DNA from: Salinispora arenicola
Lineage (GTDB): Bacteria > Actinomycetota > Actinomycetes > Mycobacteriales > Micromonosporaceae
Assembly: GCF_006716065.1 (NCBI RefSeq)
Contig: NZ_VFOL01000001.1
Location: 124,001 to 188,000 of the forward strand
DNA length: 64,000 nucleotides
Direction of reading: 5' to 3'
Made by a program: the position numbers and the translations under genes. The notes below the pieces were generated by a model. The model did no database searches and was not told the DNA's origin. It saw nothing but the letters and a program-made list of their open reading frames with translations. Below, one piece after another: positions 43,345-51,953 of the stretch. How positions within the stretch are numbered: position 1 is the stretch's first letter; every line of letters starts with the position of its first letter.

Positions 43345-44124
43345 TCACACGAACTTCTCGGTGGCGAGGAACTCGACCAGCTGCGTGCCGCCGGCACCCT
43401 CGTCGGTGACCTTCGCGCCGCTGGAGCGCGGTGGCCGCTTGCTGTGCTCCAGCACGGCGCTGGTCGCGCCGGCGAAGCCCACCTCGGCCGGGGCGACACC
43501 GAGGTCACCCAGGGGCAGGGTCTGCACCGGCTTCTTCTTGGCGGCCATGATGCCCTTGAAGGAGGGGTAGCGCGGCTCGTTGATGGTGTCCCAGACGGAG
43601 ACCACGGCGGGGGTCGCGGCGGTGACCACCTCGTACCCCTCCTCGGTCTGCCGCTCGACGGTCAGCGTGGCGCCGTCGACGGTGAGCTTGCGGGCGCCGG
43701 TCAGCGCGGCGACACCGAGCCGTTCGGCGATCATGTGCGGCAGGACCTGGACCCGACCGTCGGTGGACTCGGCACCACAGAGCACCAGGTCAGCGTTCAG
43801 CTGGCCGAGCGCGGCGGCGAGCACCTTGGAGGTGCTCACGGCGCAGGAACCGGCCAGTGCGTCGTCCACGACGTGCACGGCCTTGTCCGGGCCCATGGAG
43901 AGTGCCTTGCGGATCGACTCGGTCGCCCGGTCAGGCCCCATGGTCAGGATGGTGACCTCGCCGCCGTGCGCCTCCTTGATCTTCAATGCCTCCTCGATGG
44001 CGTACTCGTCCATCTCGTTGATGACGTTGTTCGCCGAACCGCGGTCGACGGTGTTGTCGTCAGTACGCAGGTTGCGGTCCGCGCCCGAATCGGGCACCTG
44101 CTTGACGAGTACGACGATGTTCAT
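43345..44124 (-). CDS. etfB: electron transfer flavoprotein beta subunit
   Basis: 259 residues, partner of EtfA; starts MNIVVLVKQVPDSGADRNL and contains LVLCGAESTDGRVQVLPHMIAERLGV, the adenine-nucleotide binding loop of the family. ATG at 44124; AGGAGGG lies about 15 nt upstream. First gene of etfB-etfA. The order matches Rv3029c-Rv3028c of M. tuberculosis. The upstream 44125-44306 should hold the promoter; TAACAT is a possible -10 box. Confidence 0.96.
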   Translation of the reverse strand: MNIVVLVKQVPDSGADRNLRTDDNTVDRGSANNVINEMDEYAIEEALKIKEAHGGEVTILTMGPDRATESIRKALSMGPDKAVHVVDDALAGSCAVSTSKVLAAALGQLNADLVLCGAESTDGRVQVLPHMIAERLGVAALTGARKLTVDGATLTVERQTEEGYEVVTAATPAVVSVWDTINEPRYPSFKGIMAAKKKPVQTLPLGDLGVAPAEVGFAGATSAVLEHSKRPPRSSGAKVTDEGAGGTQLVEFLATEKFV

Positions 44125-44306
44125 CGCGCTTCGACGACCCTCCTGTGGTTGATGCGATTCGCTCGCCCGGTCTGGGGCGCAGCCTCCCGCGTGACTTAAC
44201 GCGCGGTCAACCGCGGAGGCTGTGCGGTTGCCCACGACCGCCATGTTACCCACAAGTAGCTTCTGCCTCGGAGGCGCCTGTGGTGACACAGCTCACCCAG
44301 CGAGAC

Positions 44307-44714
44307 TCAGGCCGACCCGGCCAACGCACCCCGAATGCGTTCGATCATCGCCGCCTCCCGTGGCGTGATCCCGCGATGCGCCCCGGCCGCTCGGTCGGCC
44401 GCGGCCAACACCACATCCCGGTAGGTTCGCACGTCCCGCGGAGACTTCTCGCGCAGGATCGCCACCGCCCGGGCCAGTGCCGGCAGCACCACCGACTCGA
44501 TCTCCAGCTCCGACTCCCGGGGCAACTCGGGCAGTGGACCGCTGGTCAACGCCGCCTTCACCACTCCGCTGGTGTCGGCCATCGCGGCGGAGGCGGCGAA
44601 ACTCTCCCGGATCAGCGCCAACACTCCTGGCTCCACATTGGACACCAGTGCGACCGCACCGAAGGCCCCCGTCTTGAGCGTCAGCCGATCATCGGCCGTC
44701 AACCGCTGCTCCAT
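44307..44714 (-). CDS. hypothetical helical protein
   Basis: About 135 residues, MEQRLTADDRLTLKTGAFGAVALV onward, mostly helical and acidic-basic mixed with no signal peptide or membrane segment. I do not recognise the family. ATG at 44714 or GTG at 44720. It lies upstream of etfB on the same strand but with its own 182-nt gap, and divergently from the PLDc_N gene. GC3 is high, supporting a real gene. Confidence 0.6.
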   Translation of the reverse strand: MEQRLTADDRLTLKTGAFGAVALVSNVEPGVLALIRESFAASAAMADTSGVVKAALTSGPLPELPRESELEIESVVLPALARAVAILREKSPRDVRTYRDVVLAAADRAAGAHRGITPREAAMIERIRGALAGSA

Positions 44715-44784
44715 GATCACGGAGTGTAGACGTCCGACCATCCGTAGGGTGCGGCAACGACCGCGGGTGAGTCATGATGGTGTC

Positions 44785-45192
44785 ATGGCCCGGCTGTACG
44801 TTTTTCTCTTCCTCGCGCAGGTCGTCCTCGCCGTCCTCGCACTGATCAGCTGCCTCTCGGCTGAGGAGGGCGACATCCGCGCCCTACCCCGGATCGCCTG
44901 GGTGCTGGTCATCCTCTTCTTCCCGCTGGTCGGCTCGATCGCCTGGTTCATCGCCGGCCGTGCGTCCACCACGGGTCGAACCGAGGCGGGGCGGCCCGCC
45001 GGCAGCGGACTCATCGGGCGCAAGCCCCGCCCGGTGGCCCCGGACGACGACCCCGAATTCCTCCGCTCGGTCGAAGAACGCTCCCGTAACCAGGCCGACC
45101 AGGAACTCTTCCGCCGCTGGGAGGAGGACCTGCGGCGCCGCGAGGACGATCTTCGTCGCCGCGACGGGGAACAGAAGCGACCCGAGGTCTGA
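44785..45192 (+). CDS. PLDc_N domain membrane protein
   Basis: 135 residues. Two hydrophobic segments (about 3-23 and 36-56) with ALPRIAWVLVILFFPLVGSIAWFIAGR form the phospholipase D N-terminal-like transmembrane module (PF13396 type). A charged, coiled-coil tail (EELFRRWEEDLRRREDDLRR region) follows. No catalytic HKD motif is present, so it is not a phospholipase. ATG at 44785. Converges with the next gene with 7 nt between stops. Confidence 0.82.
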   Translation: MARLYVFLFLAQVVLAVLALISCLSAEEGDIRALPRIAWVLVILFFPLVGSIAWFIAGRASTTGRTEAGRPAGSGLIGRKPRPVAPDDDPEFLRSVEERSRNQADQELFRRWEEDLRRREDDLRRRDGEQKRPEV

Positions 45193-45199
45193 CCGGCGC

Positions 45200-46822
45200 T
45201 CAGGCGAGGTTCGACGAGCGGGGGTACGCGTCGGCCGGGTCGGTCAGCACGTTGACCAGGTACGGCACCCCGGCCTCGAACGCGCGCGTCAGCGCCGGCC
45301 CAAGGTCGGCAGCCTTCGCCACCGTCTCGCCCGCACCGCCCAGTGCCTGGACCACCTGGTCGTAGCGCAGCTCGGGCTGGAGGTCCGCGGCCACATCGTA
45401 GCCGTACATCGCCCGCATGGGATGCTTCTCCAGCCCCCAGATTCCGTTGTTGCCGACGACAATCACCACCGGCAGCCGCTGCCGGACCAGGGACTCCACG
45501 TCCAGCAGCGAGAAGCCGGCCGCACCGTCCCCCATCAGGACGCAGACCTGCCGGTCGGGGTGGGTCACCCGAGCACCCATGGCATAGCCCATACCGGTGC
45601 CGAGGCAGCCGTACGGACCGGGATCCAGCCAGGTGCCGGGCTGGGCGGGCTCCAGGTACCGCCCCGCGTACGAAACGAAGTCACCGCCGTCACCAATGGT
45701 GATCGCGTTCCGGGTCAGCACCCGACGCAGCTCGCCGTAGACGCGGGCGGGCCGAATCGGGTCGGTCTCCGCGGCCATCGCCACGGCGTCGCGGGCCCGG
45801 GCGGCGTCCTCGACAGCCCGCAGCTCGGCGACCCACTCCGTGTGGTCGACCCGGTCCCCGGAGTATTCCGCGAACGCGGACAGGATCAGCCGCAGGTCAC
45901 CCGCGGGCGCGACCGCAGGTTGGACATGCCCGGCGCGCTGACTCGGCGCGTCCACCACGTGCACCACGGTCGCGGCACCGAAGTCCCCGAAGTTGAGCCG
46001 GAAGTCGAGCGGCGTGCCGACGACCACCACCACGTCGGCCTTCTGGAGGGCCACCCGGCGGGACCTGGTGAAGGCGAGCGGGTGCTCCGGCGGCAGCGCG
46101 CCTCGGCCCTGACCGTTGGTGAAGACGGGCACCGCGAGCGCCTCGGCCGCCGCGCGCAGGGGTTCGACAGCGTCGCCGGCGTAGACGTCGGAGCCGGCGA
46201 CGAGCACGGGACGCCGCCCCTCGGCGATCAGCGCAGCGGCCTCCGCGACCTCCGCCGGGTCCGCCTCGATCGGGGCAATCGGGACGACAGCGGGCAGGTC
46301 GGCGTCGGCCACCGAGAAGGCCACCTCCAGTGGAAGGTCCAAGAAGACCGGGCCGCGGTGCGGGGTGAGCGCCGTGGTCAACGCGACGCCCACCGCCCGG
46401 GGGACGTCAGCCGCGTGCGCGATCGTCTCGGCGTGCTTCGTCACCGGGGTGACCAACGGCAGGTGGTCCAACTCCTGGAGGCTGCCCGCCCCCCACCGGA
46501 ACTGCGGCGCTCGCCCACCGAGCACCAGGACCGGTGACGCGTTGAAGTAGGAGCTGGTCAACCCGGAGATGCCGTTGGTGACCCCCGGACCGGCGGTCAG
46601 CACGGCGAGGCCGGGACGGCGCTGAAGCTTCGCGACAGCCTCGGCCGCGAAAACCGCCGACTGCTCGTGCCGGACGTCGTAGAGCGGGAACCCGGCCTGG
46701 TGCGCGGCGTCGTAGAGCGGGAAGACATGCCCCCCGGAGAGGGTGAACATCTCCCGAACGCCGTGCCCACGCAGCGCCGCGAGCGCGAGCGCCCCGCCGT
46801 GCCCCTCGATCCGCTCCGACAT
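45200..46822 (-). CDS. acetolactate synthase-like thiamine pyrophosphate enzyme
   Basis: 540 residues with the full three-domain TPP fold: proton-relay Glu in RHEQSAVFAAEAVAK, central domain, and cofactor motif GDGAAGFSLLDVESL...NNGIWG. It resembles the second, non-ilvN-linked acetolactate-synthase-like proteins of actinobacteria and also oxalyl-CoA or 2-hydroxyacyl-CoA lyases. ATG at 46822 follows GGGGGAG. The neighbouring enoyl-CoA hydratase suggests an acyl-CoA related role; this is inference. Not the main IlvB, which lies at 10496-12385. Confidence 0.82.
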   Translation of the reverse strand: MSERIEGHGGALALAALRGHGVREMFTLSGGHVFPLYDAAHQAGFPLYDVRHEQSAVFAAEAVAKLQRRPGLAVLTAGPGVTNGISGLTSSYFNASPVLVLGGRAPQFRWGAGSLQELDHLPLVTPVTKHAETIAHAADVPRAVGVALTTALTPHRGPVFLDLPLEVAFSVADADLPAVVPIAPIEADPAEVAEAAALIAEGRRPVLVAGSDVYAGDAVEPLRAAAEALAVPVFTNGQGRGALPPEHPLAFTRSRRVALQKADVVVVVGTPLDFRLNFGDFGAATVVHVVDAPSQRAGHVQPAVAPAGDLRLILSAFAEYSGDRVDHTEWVAELRAVEDAARARDAVAMAAETDPIRPARVYGELRRVLTRNAITIGDGGDFVSYAGRYLEPAQPGTWLDPGPYGCLGTGMGYAMGARVTHPDRQVCVLMGDGAAGFSLLDVESLVRQRLPVVIVVGNNGIWGLEKHPMRAMYGYDVAADLQPELRYDQVVQALGGAGETVAKAADLGPALTRAFEAGVPYLVNVLTDPADAYPRSSNLA

Positions 46823-46894
46823 CGCCGCTCCCCCTTCACGCGGAAGATGGGTGCCCACGCTACCCAGCGGTAGCCGGATTGGGAACGCCTCGAA

Positions 46895-47668
46895 TCATCG
46901 TCCGGTGAAGTCCGGCTTGCGCTTCGCCACGAAGGCGGCCATGCCCTCACGCCGGTCATCGGTGGCGAACAGCGCCGCGAAGAGCTGACTCTCCCAGGCC
47001 AGGCCGGAGGTCAGGTCCATGTCCAGGCCACCGTCGACTGCCAGCTTCGCCGCCCGCAGCGCCTGCACCGGCCCGGTCAGGTACGGCTGCACCAGGGCCA
47101 CCGCGGTGGCGTAGACCTCGGCGGCCGGGACCACCCGGTCGGCCAGTCCGATCCGGAGCGCCTCCGGCGCGTCCACCATCCGGCCCGACATGATCAGGTC
47201 CTTGGCGCGGGCCGGGCCGACCAGGCGGGCCAGCCGCTGGGTGCCGCCGGCACCGGGGATGACGCCGAGCTTGATCTCCGGCTGGCCGAGCTTGGCATCC
47301 TCGGCGACCACCCGCCAGTCGCAGGCAAGAGCCAGCTCGCAGCCGCCGCCGAGGGCGTACCCCGTGATCGCGGCGACCACCGGCTTGGGGATCCGGGCTA
47401 TCGCCCCCAGCGCGCTGGAGAGATCGGCGGCCCGCTCCGACATGTCCACGTAGGACATATCGGCCATCTCCTTGATGTCCGCCCCGGCGGCGAAGACCCG
47501 ATCCCCGCCGTAGACGATGACCGCGCGCACGGCCGAGTCGGCGCTCGCCTGAAGCGCCGCGGCACGCAACTCCTCCTGCACCTGGGTGTTCAGAGCATTC
47601 ATCGGCGGTCGCTCCAACCGGATGGTGCCGATGCCGTCCTTGGTCTCCAGCCGCACGAACTCGCCCAC
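46895..47668 (-). CDS. enoyl-CoA hydratase/isomerase
   Basis: 257-residue crotonase-fold protein. VFAAGADIKEM forms the first oxyanion-hole strand, GYALGGGCELALACD and GVIPGAGGTQRL carry the two catalytic-position Glu residues and the second oxyanion Gly, as in true hydratases. Probably acts in fatty acid beta-oxidation, delivering electrons through the nearby ETF. GTG at 47668 follows GAGGGG. A longer frame exists upstream but lacks similarity. Confidence 0.92.
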   Translation of the reverse strand: MGEFVRLETKDGIGTIRLERPPMNALNTQVQEELRAAALQASADSAVRAVIVYGGDRVFAAGADIKEMADMSYVDMSERAADLSSALGAIARIPKPVVAAITGYALGGGCELALACDWRVVAEDAKLGQPEIKLGVIPGAGGTQRLARLVGPARAKDLIMSGRMVDAPEALRIGLADRVVPAAEVYATAVALVQPYLTGPVQALRAAKLAVDGGLDMDLTSGLAWESQLFAALFATDDRREGMAAFVAKRKPDFTGR

Positions 47669-47765
47669 GCTGCCCCTCACTTCCTCGTCGAAGTCGCGTG
47701 CCAACCTTACGGCCCGGTCGTTGGGTACGTAGGCTGGCGCCAACCCCGTCACCGGGAGTTCCGCA

Positions 47766-48296
47766 ATGGTTACGTATTACCACGACAAATCGATACAGGT
47801 CACCTCCACTGCTGTTCGGGTGGCGGACGACACGTTCCCGTTGGCCGAGATCAGCACGGTGTGGCACCACCGGGGCAGCCGCTCGTGGCGCGTCTTGGCG
47901 GGCAGGGGCGCGATCGGCGCGGCCCTGGCTGGTCCGATGGTCGCTGCCGGAGCGGGCATCGCGCTCGCGCTCTGGCTGGACCGCTCCACCACCGTCACCA
48001 TGGCCATCATCGGCGCCTCGGTGCTGGCCGGGCTCGCGATCGGACCGGTCGCCGACTTTCTTTTCGAGCACCTGGATCGCTCGTATGCCCGAGGTAGTCG
48101 CCGGCTGGAGATCTGGGTCCGGTGGCGGGGTCAACCGGTGCGCTTGGTGGCAACGAGTGACGCGCTACGGTTCGGCCAGATCTACCGGGCCGTGCAGCGC
48201 GCGGTCGAAGCCACCCATCCCGCCAACCAGCCGCAGCACCCGCTACCTCCGTCGCGATCGGGCCACCCGGACCGCTCACCCGCCACGAACCCGTAG
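47766..48296 (+). CDS. DUF6232-like membrane protein (copy 1)
   Basis: 176 residues. MVTYYHDKSIQVTSTAVRVADDTFPLAEISTVWHHRG, then two hydrophobic segments (about 50-68 and 78-98), then LDRSYARGSRRLEIW and DALRFGQIYRAVQRAVE. I believe this is the DUF6232 family of actinobacterial proteins, function unknown; the family number is from memory. ATG at 47766 follows GGGAG. A disordered Pro-rich tail distinguishes it from copy 2 at 48420. Confidence 0.75.
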   Translation: MVTYYHDKSIQVTSTAVRVADDTFPLAEISTVWHHRGSRSWRVLAGRGAIGAALAGPMVAAGAGIALALWLDRSTTVTMAIIGASVLAGLAIGPVADFLFEHLDRSYARGSRRLEIWVRWRGQPVRLVATSDALRFGQIYRAVQRAVEATHPANQPQHPLPPSRSGHPDRSPATNP

Positions 48297-48419
48297 CCGC
48301 CGCCCAGGTGCGCGCGGGCCCGCACCGCGCACGGCCGAGTCCACGCCGCACACTTTCCAGGCCCGCACCGCACGCGGTCGGGCCACTCCGGGCAGGTCGA
48401 CACCCGGTTAGGGTTAGTG

Positions 48420-48899
48420 ATGGCCCTCTATTACCAGGACGACGCGGTGCAGGTGACCTCCGAGGCAATCCTGGCGGGTGGGCGGCGGGTGCCGATCGCC
48501 GAGATCAGGTACGTCTGGCACGCGAAAGGGCGGACCACGCTCGCCGTCCGGGGTCGGGTGCTGAGCCGCGGCATCCTGGTACTGCTGTTGTCGCTGCCGC
48601 CACTGGTAGCCGTGTTCTGCGCGCTCTCGCTGGTCTGGTCGGCGCCGGAGCGGGGCTGGCTGCCGGTGCTGCTCACCCTCGCCGGGTGCGTGCTGCTCGC
48701 GCTGGCCGCGGTGCCCTTCCTGGAACTTCCGCTCGGATGGCTGGACCGCTCCTACGAGCGGGGCAACCGCGTGCACGAGCTCTGGGTGCAGGCACACGGT
48801 CGCGAGCTGCTGCTGCTCCGCACACCGGACGCGTTACGGTTCGGCCAGATCTACCGGGCCGTGCAGCGCGCCGTCGAAAACCACACGTACGACCGGTGA
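48420..48899 (+). CDS. DUF6232-like membrane protein (copy 2)
   Basis: 159 residues, a paralogue of the protein encoded just upstream: MALYYQDDAVQVTSEAILAGGRRVPIAEIRYVWHAKG, two hydrophobic segments (about 47-68 and 77-99), LDRSYERGNRVHELW and the identical DALRFGQIYRAVQRAVE. A shared 3' DNA segment (48171-48212 and 48837-48878) is almost identical. ATG at 48420 preferred over the GTG immediately before it. Function unknown. Confidence 0.75.
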   Translation: MALYYQDDAVQVTSEAILAGGRRVPIAEIRYVWHAKGRTTLAVRGRVLSRGILVLLLSLPPLVAVFCALSLVWSAPERGWLPVLLTLAGCVLLALAAVPFLELPLGWLDRSYERGNRVHELWVQAHGRELLLLRTPDALRFGQIYRAVQRAVENHTYDR

Positions 48900-49006
48900 C
48901 GGCCGGCCATAACACCACCGGGATTGCCGAAACGGACTGTGCATAACACGCCGGGTCAATGCTCTGCTTGCCTATATATGGACAGTCGTCGATCGGAGTA
49001 GTCGTC

Positions 49007-49591
49007 ATGCTCAGAGACCCCATCGTCGCCGGTACGGCCGTCCACTCGCCGCTGCTCCCCGCTCCCCTCGCCGGCCCCGAGCCGGACCGTTCGATCGAAC
49101 GGCACGGGCGGAGGCGAAACACACCCGGCGCCACGGTCCTGCTTCCCCGGCCGGCATCGGTCCTCGGCCTGGCCCGCTACGCCCTCGCCTCGGCGGCCTC
49201 GGTCGCCACGGTCCCCGCCCGCGCCCTCGCCGCGCTGGAGGGGATGGAGGTACTGCTGACCCGGATCAACGGGGTGATGGATCGAATCGAGGAATCCCTG
49301 GACCGCACCGACCGGGTGCTCACCTCCGCCGAGGCGGCCGTAGCCAGGGCGGAACAGACGACCCGCACGGCGGGCGCAGCGGCCGACACGGCCGGGGCGG
49401 TGGCCAACGCGGCCGAGGCGGTGGCCAACACAGCCGAGGCCCTGGCCAACACAGCCGAGTCGGTTGCCGGCCGGGCAGCTGCCACAGCAGCCGACGCGGC
49501 CGAGGCGGTAGCGAGAGCAGCCGAACTGCTCGCGGCGTACGAACCGACGCCACGCCAGGGTGGGCAGCCCACTGACGTACCGGCTGACTGA
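49007..49591 (+). CDS. Ala-rich helical repeat protein
   Basis: 194 residues. After a disordered start, VLGLARYALASAASVATVPARAL, then MEVLLTRINGVMDRIEESLDRTDRVLTSAEAAVARAEQTTR forms an amphipathic helix, and a stretch from about 120 to 175 repeats a heptad-like A-x-T/A-A-E-A-V/L-A-N unit (ANAAEAVANTAEALANTAES). This predicts a long coiled coil or phasin-like bundle. ATG at 49007 follows GGAG. No domain is recognised; function unknown. Confidence 0.72.
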   Translation: MLRDPIVAGTAVHSPLLPAPLAGPEPDRSIERHGRRRNTPGATVLLPRPASVLGLARYALASAASVATVPARALAALEGMEVLLTRINGVMDRIEESLDRTDRVLTSAEAAVARAEQTTRTAGAAADTAGAVANAAEAVANTAEALANTAESVAGRAAATAADAAEAVARAAELLAAYEPTPRQGGQPTDVPAD

Positions 49592-49618
49592 CCGGACCGG
49601 TTGCTCAGCGACGTCCTC

Positions 49619-50779
49619 TCATGCCGTCGCTGCCCGTTTGGCCCGCCGGGCCGCGCAGGCCTGCAGGTACACCCCGGTGAGCGCGGCAACGTGGTCGGGC
49701 TCCCGATAGTGCGCGACGTACGCGGCGCGGCAGGCGGTGCGCAAGGAGGGGAACAGCTCGTGCGCGGCGCGTATCGCGTCGCTGGTGACCTCGTCGACGG
49801 CCATCCCGGTACGGTGCTGGTGCACGAACTGGGCCGCCGCTGCGGGACGGCGCGCCAGCACCGGGGTCCCGGCTGCCATGGCCTCCGCGTAGGCCAGCCC
49901 GAACGGGTCCGGCCACCGGCTCGGGAACACCAGTCCGCGGGCGTTCCGGACGGCGGCGGTCACGGCCTCGCGCGGCAGGTGCCCGGCGAAGGTGACGTCC
50001 CTGCCCTGTGCGAGTTCCTTGGCGTTCGCCAGCAGCGGCCCGGCGCCGAAGACTGTCAGTCGCAGCTCGCGCGGCCAGCGGGCGACGAGTTCGATGATGC
50101 CCTTGGCATCGTCCAGGCGGCCGGCAAAGACCCAGCCCGCTCCGCCAGCACCCGGCCCTCGGTCCAGCTCGTCCGGCACGAAGTTCGGGACGACGACCAG
50201 CTTGCGCTCGTCCACACCGGCCCGCACGTAGAAGTCCCGCTGCACGTCGGACAATACGATCAACCGGTCCGCCCGGCCCAGCAGGTCGCGGCGCAGCGTC
50301 CGCTGGCCCAGCGTCAGCGGCAGGGTGGCCATCCGACTGCCGCGGTAGCAGCCGTGGCGCAGTCCGGGCAGTGGGCCGCGCAGGCAGGCGGTGCAGGTGG
50401 CACCGGCGCGGAACAGGGTCGCGGCCGCGCACAACGGCCGGTAGTTGTGCAGGGTGACGACGAGGGGCTGGGACAGCGTACGCAGCCAGGCACGGCCGAA
50501 GTTCGGAAACAGGTTGTGCACGTGAACCACGTCGACCTCCGTGGCCCACAACTCTCCGACCGGCGACGGGCCGACACCCGTGGCGGTGTTGAGCGCGGCC
50601 ATGGCGGTGTAGCCCGCACCACCCCTGAGGTGATCTGTTCGCCGCCCGACCAGGTCCACCGCATGGCCCGCGCGGCGCAGCGCTTCGGCGGCGGCGTCCA
50701 CCATCACGTTCTCGCCGCTGGGCTTCCCGTCGCTGTAGTAGCTATGCACGAAAGCGACACTCCACCCTATGCTATCCAT
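49619..50779 (-). CDS. GT4-type glycosyltransferase
   Basis: 386 residues, GT-B fold. N-terminal domain VAFVHSYYSDGKPSGENVMVDAAAEALRRAGHAVDLVGRR; C-terminal nucleotide-sugar site GWVFAGRLDDAKGIIELV, VFPSRWPDPFGLAYAEAMAAGTPVLA with the EX7E-like EA pattern. Donor and acceptor unknown. ATG at 50779 has no clear ribosome binding site; GTG codons farther in (near 50740, after GGTGGAG) are alternatives. A 17-bp palindrome lies 22 nt upstream. Confidence 0.87.
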   Translation of the reverse strand: MDSIGWSVAFVHSYYSDGKPSGENVMVDAAAEALRRAGHAVDLVGRRTDHLRGGAGYTAMAALNTATGVGPSPVGELWATEVDVVHVHNLFPNFGRAWLRTLSQPLVVTLHNYRPLCAAATLFRAGATCTACLRGPLPGLRHGCYRGSRMATLPLTLGQRTLRRDLLGRADRLIVLSDVQRDFYVRAGVDERKLVVVPNFVPDELDRGPGAGGAGWVFAGRLDDAKGIIELVARWPRELRLTVFGAGPLLANAKELAQGRDVTFAGHLPREAVTAAVRNARGLVFPSRWPDPFGLAYAEAMAAGTPVLARRPAAAAQFVHQHRTGMAVDEVTSDAIRAAHELFPSLRTACRAAYVAHYREPDHVAALTGVYLQACAARRAKRAATA

Positions 50780-50800
50780 CTTGGCAATGTAACGACCCAA

Positions 50801-50817
50801 GTCAGTTTAAAACTGAC
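50801..50817. promoter_or_regulatory. 17-bp palindrome upstream of glycosyltransferase gene
   Basis: GTCAGTTT-A-AAACTGAC is a perfect palindrome with a one-base centre, AT-rich against a GC-rich background. Its place just before the gene start suggests an operator. No adjacent regulator gene is an obvious partner. The remaining 50818-51006 holds nothing recognised. Confidence 0.6.
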
Positions 50818-51006
50818 ATTGCCGAGGGTGGCATGCGGTAGGGGTACCCGGCGACGACGTCGCGCAGCGGGTGCTGGCACATGGTGCCATGCCCCAGCTC
50901 AGGCTCACGGCAACCACGGGTCCACTGACATGACCGCCGCGCGAGTGCCGCGTGCTGCGGGCGCTCGGCGTTGGCCACGACCAGCCAGCCAGACCGCGCC
51001 GGCCGG

Positions 51007-51897
51007 TCAGCCCGGCTGGTACAACTCGTCGATCTCGGCACGACGGGGCAACGCCACCGAGGCACCGAGCCGCCGGACACAGGCCGCGCCGGCCGCCGTC
51101 GCCCACCGCACCGCATCCACCAGATCCCGCCCCTCCCCCCAACCGACCGCGAGCGCGGCCGAGAACGCGTCCCCGGCCGCCGTCGAGTCGACCGCCTCGA
51201 CCGGGACCGCCGGGACGCGCACGCATTCACCGTCCCGGTCGCCGTACCAGGCACCGGACATCCCAAGGGTGAGCACCGCCCGGGGCGTCAGCTCGAGCAG
51301 GGCCTGCGGCTCCCCCCGACCGGTGAACGCCAGCGCCTCGCTCTCGTTGACCACGAGCACGTCGGTGGCGGCGAACAGCTCCGGCGGCACGGTCCGGGCG
51401 GGTGCGGCGTTGAGCACCACGCGGGTGCCGGCCGCACGGGCCACCACCGCCGCCTCGGTGACGGTCTCCACCGGAATCTCCAGCTGTGCGACCAACACGT
51501 CCGCCTCGCGCACGGCGGTCAGCTCCGGCTCGGTCAGCCCGGTCATCGTGGCGTTGGCACCGGGGCTGACCACAATGGCGTTCTCGCCCTCGGCGTTGAC
51601 CATCACCAGGGCGACACCGGAGGCGCCGTAGGCGACCCGTAGGTGGCCGGTGTCCACCCCGGCCGCGGTGATGCGGGCGCGGAGGGTAACGCCGAACGCG
51701 TCGGAGCCGATGGCGCCGAGGAACGTACAGTCCGCACCGGCTCGCGCCGCCGCGATGGCCTGGTTGGCGCCCTTGCCGCCGGGGACCATGACGAAGTCCG
51801 CGCCGAGCAGCGTCTCACCCGGCTGGGGCAGGGCCGGAGCGGTCGCCACGAGGTCCATGTTGGCACTGCCGACGACGACCACCCGGGTCTGCGGCAT
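51007..51897 (-). CDS. rbsK: ribokinase
   Basis: Phosphorylates ribose at O5. 296 residues, PfkB family: VVVVGSANMDLVATAPALP, substrate loop MVPGGKGANQAIAAARAGA, and the catalytic-base segment DSTAAGDAFSAALAVGWGEG with VNESEA. ATG at 51897 follows GGAGG. No ribose transporter is adjacent; the ROK regulator two genes upstream may control sugar genes, unproven. Confidence 0.9.
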   Translation of the reverse strand: MPQTRVVVVGSANMDLVATAPALPQPGETLLGADFVMVPGGKGANQAIAAARAGADCTFLGAIGSDAFGVTLRARITAAGVDTGHLRVAYGASGVALVMVNAEGENAIVVSPGANATMTGLTEPELTAVREADVLVAQLEIPVETVTEAAVVARAAGTRVVLNAAPARTVPPELFAATDVLVVNESEALAFTGRGEPQALLELTPRAVLTLGMSGAWYGDRDGECVRVPAVPVEAVDSTAAGDAFSAALAVGWGEGRDLVDAVRWATAAGAACVRRLGASVALPRRAEIDELYQPG

Positions 51898-51953
51898 CAC
51901 GTACCTCCGGTCTGTGTCCTGAGGGATCCCTGCCCGCCGCGGACGCCCGCGGC

